DNA from: B16-G9 sp964400655
GTDB lineage: Bacteria; Bacteroidota; Bacteroidia; Bacteroidales; F082
Length of the DNA stretch: 33,180 bases
Direction of reading: 5' to 3'
NCBI GenBank assembly: GCA_964400655.1
Contig: CAYNVN010000052.1
Span: 1 to 33,180 of the forward strand
Made by a program: the position numbers and the translations under genes. Positions within the stretch are counted from its first letter, which is position 1. Each line of letters starts with the position of its first letter. Below are positions 31,575 through 33,180 of this stretch, one piece after another. The notes under the pieces are model-generated. The model searched no databases. It was not told where the DNA came from and saw only the letters and a program-made list of their open reading frames with translations.

Positions 31575-32099
31575 ATGGAACCCAAACCCGTTTTCGCCCC
31601 GTCGTTTGTAAACGGCATGATTGTAGCCGTGCTGCTTGTTATTTTTAAACTTGTTTTGTTTTTGATGGATGTTGATGAACAATCGTACCTCCAGTTTGGT
31701 AATTACATTATTTTTGCTTTAGGGCTTACCTGGGCAATGTATTCGGTTCGAAATAACAGACTGGACGGCTATGCCACCTACGGAAAAGCATTTATGATTG
31801 GATTTTACGCATCGCTGGGAATAGCTGTTGTTGTAGCAATATATACTTTTGTTTTTATGAAGTATATTGATCCGGGCATGATAAACGATATTCTTTCGCA
31901 GGCAGAAGACAAAATGATTGAATCCAATCCCGATATGACGGATGATGAGCTTAATAAGGCGCTGGAAATAACAAAGATGATTATGCAGCCCGGTTTAATG
32001 TCGGTAATATCTGTATTCATAAGTCTGTTAACAGGTACCATTTTTTCGGTGGTAATTGCAATTTTTGCCAAAAAAGAATCGGTGGTTATTGAGGTGTAG
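31575..32099 (+). CDS. DUF4199 integral membrane protein
   Basis: 174 residues. Hydrophobic segments at about 9-31, 42-56, 73-95 and 145-168 give four membrane helices; a charged loop between helices 3 and 4 (DPGMINDILSQAEDKMIESNPDMTDDELNKALEITKMIM) is the long acidic region characteristic of DUF4199. The GYATYGKAFMIGFYASLGIAVVVAIYTFVF segment is the most typical. Function unknown. It precedes a polyprenyl-type GT2 by 63 bases on the same strand; I recall this pairing in other Bacteroidota, which hints at a role in lipid-linked glycan handling, but that is inference. Confidence 0.87.
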   Translation: MEPKPVFAPSFVNGMIVAVLLVIFKLVLFLMDVDEQSYLQFGNYIIFALGLTWAMYSVRNNRLDGYATYGKAFMIGFYASLGIAVVVAIYTFVFMKYIDPGMINDILSQAEDKMIESNPDMTDDELNKALEITKMIMQPGLMSVISVFISLLTGTIFSVVIAIFAKKESVVIEV

Positions 32100-32117
32100 T
32101 AATATCTCTCATATTGT

Positions 32118-32125
32118 TATATTTG
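32118..32125 (+). promoter_or_regulatory. Possible -7 element for the GT2 gene
   Basis: TATATTTG followed by CC matches TAnnTTTG, 37 bases before the ATG at 32163. The -33 motif is not clear, so the GT2 gene may have its own promoter as well as read-through from the DUF4199 gene. Confidence 0.45.
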
Positions 32126-32162
32126 CCGTTTCTCGAAAACAATATTTTAGATAAATTTTAAA

Positions 32163-33146
32163 ATGGATATTTCTGTAATTGTTCCGTTGTATAACGAAGA
32201 GGAGTCGCTTCCGGAGCTTAATGCGTGGATTGCAAAGGTGATGAATGCCAACTCTTTTTCCTATGAAGTTATTTTTGTGGATGACGGCTCTTCCGATGGG
32301 TCGTGGGAAATCGTTAAAGAACTTTCGGAAAAGTATCCTGAGGTTAAAGGCTTGCGCTTCAGACGGAATTACGGAAAATCGGCAGCTTTGAACGAAGGGT
32401 TTAAAATTTGCCGGGGAGATGTGGTGATAACCATGGATGCCGACCTGCAGGACAGTCCCGATGAAATTCCGGGCTTAAGAAAGATGCTTTTGGATAATAA
32501 CCTGGATATAGTTTCGGGATGGAAGAAAAAGCGTTACGATTCGAAACTTACAAAAAATATACCTTCTAAACTTTATAACTGGACCACCCGCAAACTGTTT
32601 GGCATTAAACTGCACGATATGAATTGCGGGTTAAAGGCCTATCGTGTTGATGTGGTAAAAAACATTGAAGTTTACGGCGAGATGCACCGGTATATTCCGG
32701 TTATTGCCAAGTGGGCGGGTTTTACAAAAATTGACGAAAAAGTGGTTACGCACCAAAAACGTAAGTACGGGGTAACAAAATTCGGGATGGACAGGTTTAT
32801 AAAAGGCTACCTCGACCTGTTTACCATAAATTTTGTTTCGCGGTTTGCCAGCCGGCCCATGCACTTTTTCGGTGCCCTGGGGTCGTTGATATTTTTCGTG
32901 GGGTTTGTAATTGCCGGATATCTGGCATATACAAAGTTCTTTCTCGGAGTACCTCATATGACCGACCGGCCGTTGTTTTATTTCGGATTGCTGGCAATGG
33001 TATTGGGTTCGCAACTTTTTCTTGCCGGGTTTTTGGGTGAACTGATATCAAGAAATAACCGTTCCGACAGGGTGTATAAAATCCGCGAAACCGCCGGCAC
33101 ATTAAACGGTGCCAAAAAACCTGCTGAAGAATGGGCAGAAAAATAG
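32163..33146 (+). CDS. GT2-family glycosyltransferase, polyprenyl-phosphate type
   Basis: 327 residues that probably transfer a sugar from a nucleotide donor to polyprenyl phosphate at the inner membrane, like DPM1/GtrB enzymes. GT-A fold motifs: VIVPLYNEEESLPEL, FVDDGSSDGSW, GLRFRRNYGKSAALNEGF, and MDADLQDSPDEI with the metal-binding DAD at 92-94. The GtrB-type region NCGLKAYRVDVV, the HQKRKYGVTKFG motif and an amphipathic helix lead to two membrane segments (about 235-257 and 268-293) with a short cytosolic tail. The donor sugar cannot be read. The next gene starts inside its last 16 bases, so they are coupled. Confidence 0.93.
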   Translation: MDISVIVPLYNEEESLPELNAWIAKVMNANSFSYEVIFVDDGSSDGSWEIVKELSEKYPEVKGLRFRRNYGKSAALNEGFKICRGDVVITMDADLQDSPDEIPGLRKMLLDNNLDIVSGWKKKRYDSKLTKNIPSKLYNWTTRKLFGIKLHDMNCGLKAYRVDVVKNIEVYGEMHRYIPVIAKWAGFTKIDEKVVTHQKRKYGVTKFGMDRFIKGYLDLFTINFVSRFASRPMHFFGALGSLIFFVGFVIAGYLAYTKFFLGVPHMTDRPLFYFGLLAMVLGSQLFLAGFLGELISRNNRSDRVYKIRETAGTLNGAKKPAEEWAEK

Positions 33147-33180
33147 TAATTATAGGCTCCGCCTGGCCGTTACGGGGGGG
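33131..33180 (+). CDS. 5' end of a probable glycosyltransferase, cut by the window edge
   Basis: A frame opens at ATG 33131, 16 bases before the GT2 stop, and reads MGRKIVIIGSAWPLRGG to the window end. The IVIIG-S-x-x-PLRGG start is what I recall for a Bacteroidota GT4-type glycosyltransferase often found after the GT2/DUF4199 pair. Only 16 full codons are visible, so the assignment rests on that short match and on the coupling. Confidence 0.55.
   Translation, partial: MGRKIVIIGSAWPLRG

Noticed and set aside
1..33180. CRISPR arrays, insertion sequences, integrases, toxin-antitoxin or restriction genes
   Set aside because: No regularly spaced repeats, no transposase or integrase motifs and no defence-type domains were found on either strand; gene order and composition look like stable core chromosome.

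Overview
The window looks like ordinary chromosome of a Bacteroidota bacterium, probably order Bacteroidales. The signs are: the Bacteroidota-type promoter element TAnnTTTG in front of most transcription units (14 instances listed, several continuing into GC, four with a recognisable TTG/TTTG element 18-19 bases upstream); families typical of the phylum (DUF4136, DUF3078, DUF4199, DUF5063, long-type PurC, DPP5-like S9 peptidase); many secreted lipoproteins; and genes with little Shine-Dalgarno sequence, three of which start with TTG or GTG. I found no IS element, phage gene, integrase or CRISPR array. The genus cannot be fixed by eye.

Layout. 1-3721: possible 3' end of a gene, divergent DUF4136 lipoprotein and FKBP isomerase lipoprotein, recX, then a phoH-purC operon on the minus strand. 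3838-7289: an S-adenosylmethionine hydrolase-family gene converging on a TonB-C/TPR protein plus PAP2 phosphatase pair, then a merR-like gene and an M23 peptidase gene. The M23 gene diverges from alaS (7373-9988) at a symmetric 35-bp overlapping promoter. 10160-13489: a cell-envelope cluster of a TPR protein, a beta-barrel protein with a SPOR tail and a paralogous barrel without it. 13486-17461: two transglutaminase-fold proteins flank a DUF5063 gene; one has lost its catalytic residues, the other carries an intact triad behind a five-repeat propeller. 17486-22370: sugar-nucleotide block (phosphohexomutase, RmlD-like reductase, UDP-xylose synthase, UDP-glucose dehydrogenase), which can take glucose-6-phosphate towards UDP-glucuronate and UDP-xylose if a UTP-glucose-1-phosphate uridylyltransferase is present elsewhere. 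22422-30648: DUF3078 outer-membrane protein, DPP5-like peptidase, a secreted clan-A-like glycosidase, tRNA-Lys(UUU) and a GH20 hexosaminidase lipoprotein, suggesting breakdown of peptides and amino-sugar glycans. 30675-33180: YciO-like protein, the small SRP RNA, a DUF4199 membrane protein, a polyprenyl-type GT2 and the first 50 bases of a next gene overlapping it.

No clear new multi-gene defence or mobile system is visible. The observations most worth following are the degenerate transglutaminase-like lipoprotein and its intact neighbour, the mirror-image alaS/M23 promoter, the TPR/barrel-SPOR/barrel cluster, and active-site departures in the SAM hydrolase-family and YciO-like proteins. All family assignments come from reading motifs; no database search was run.
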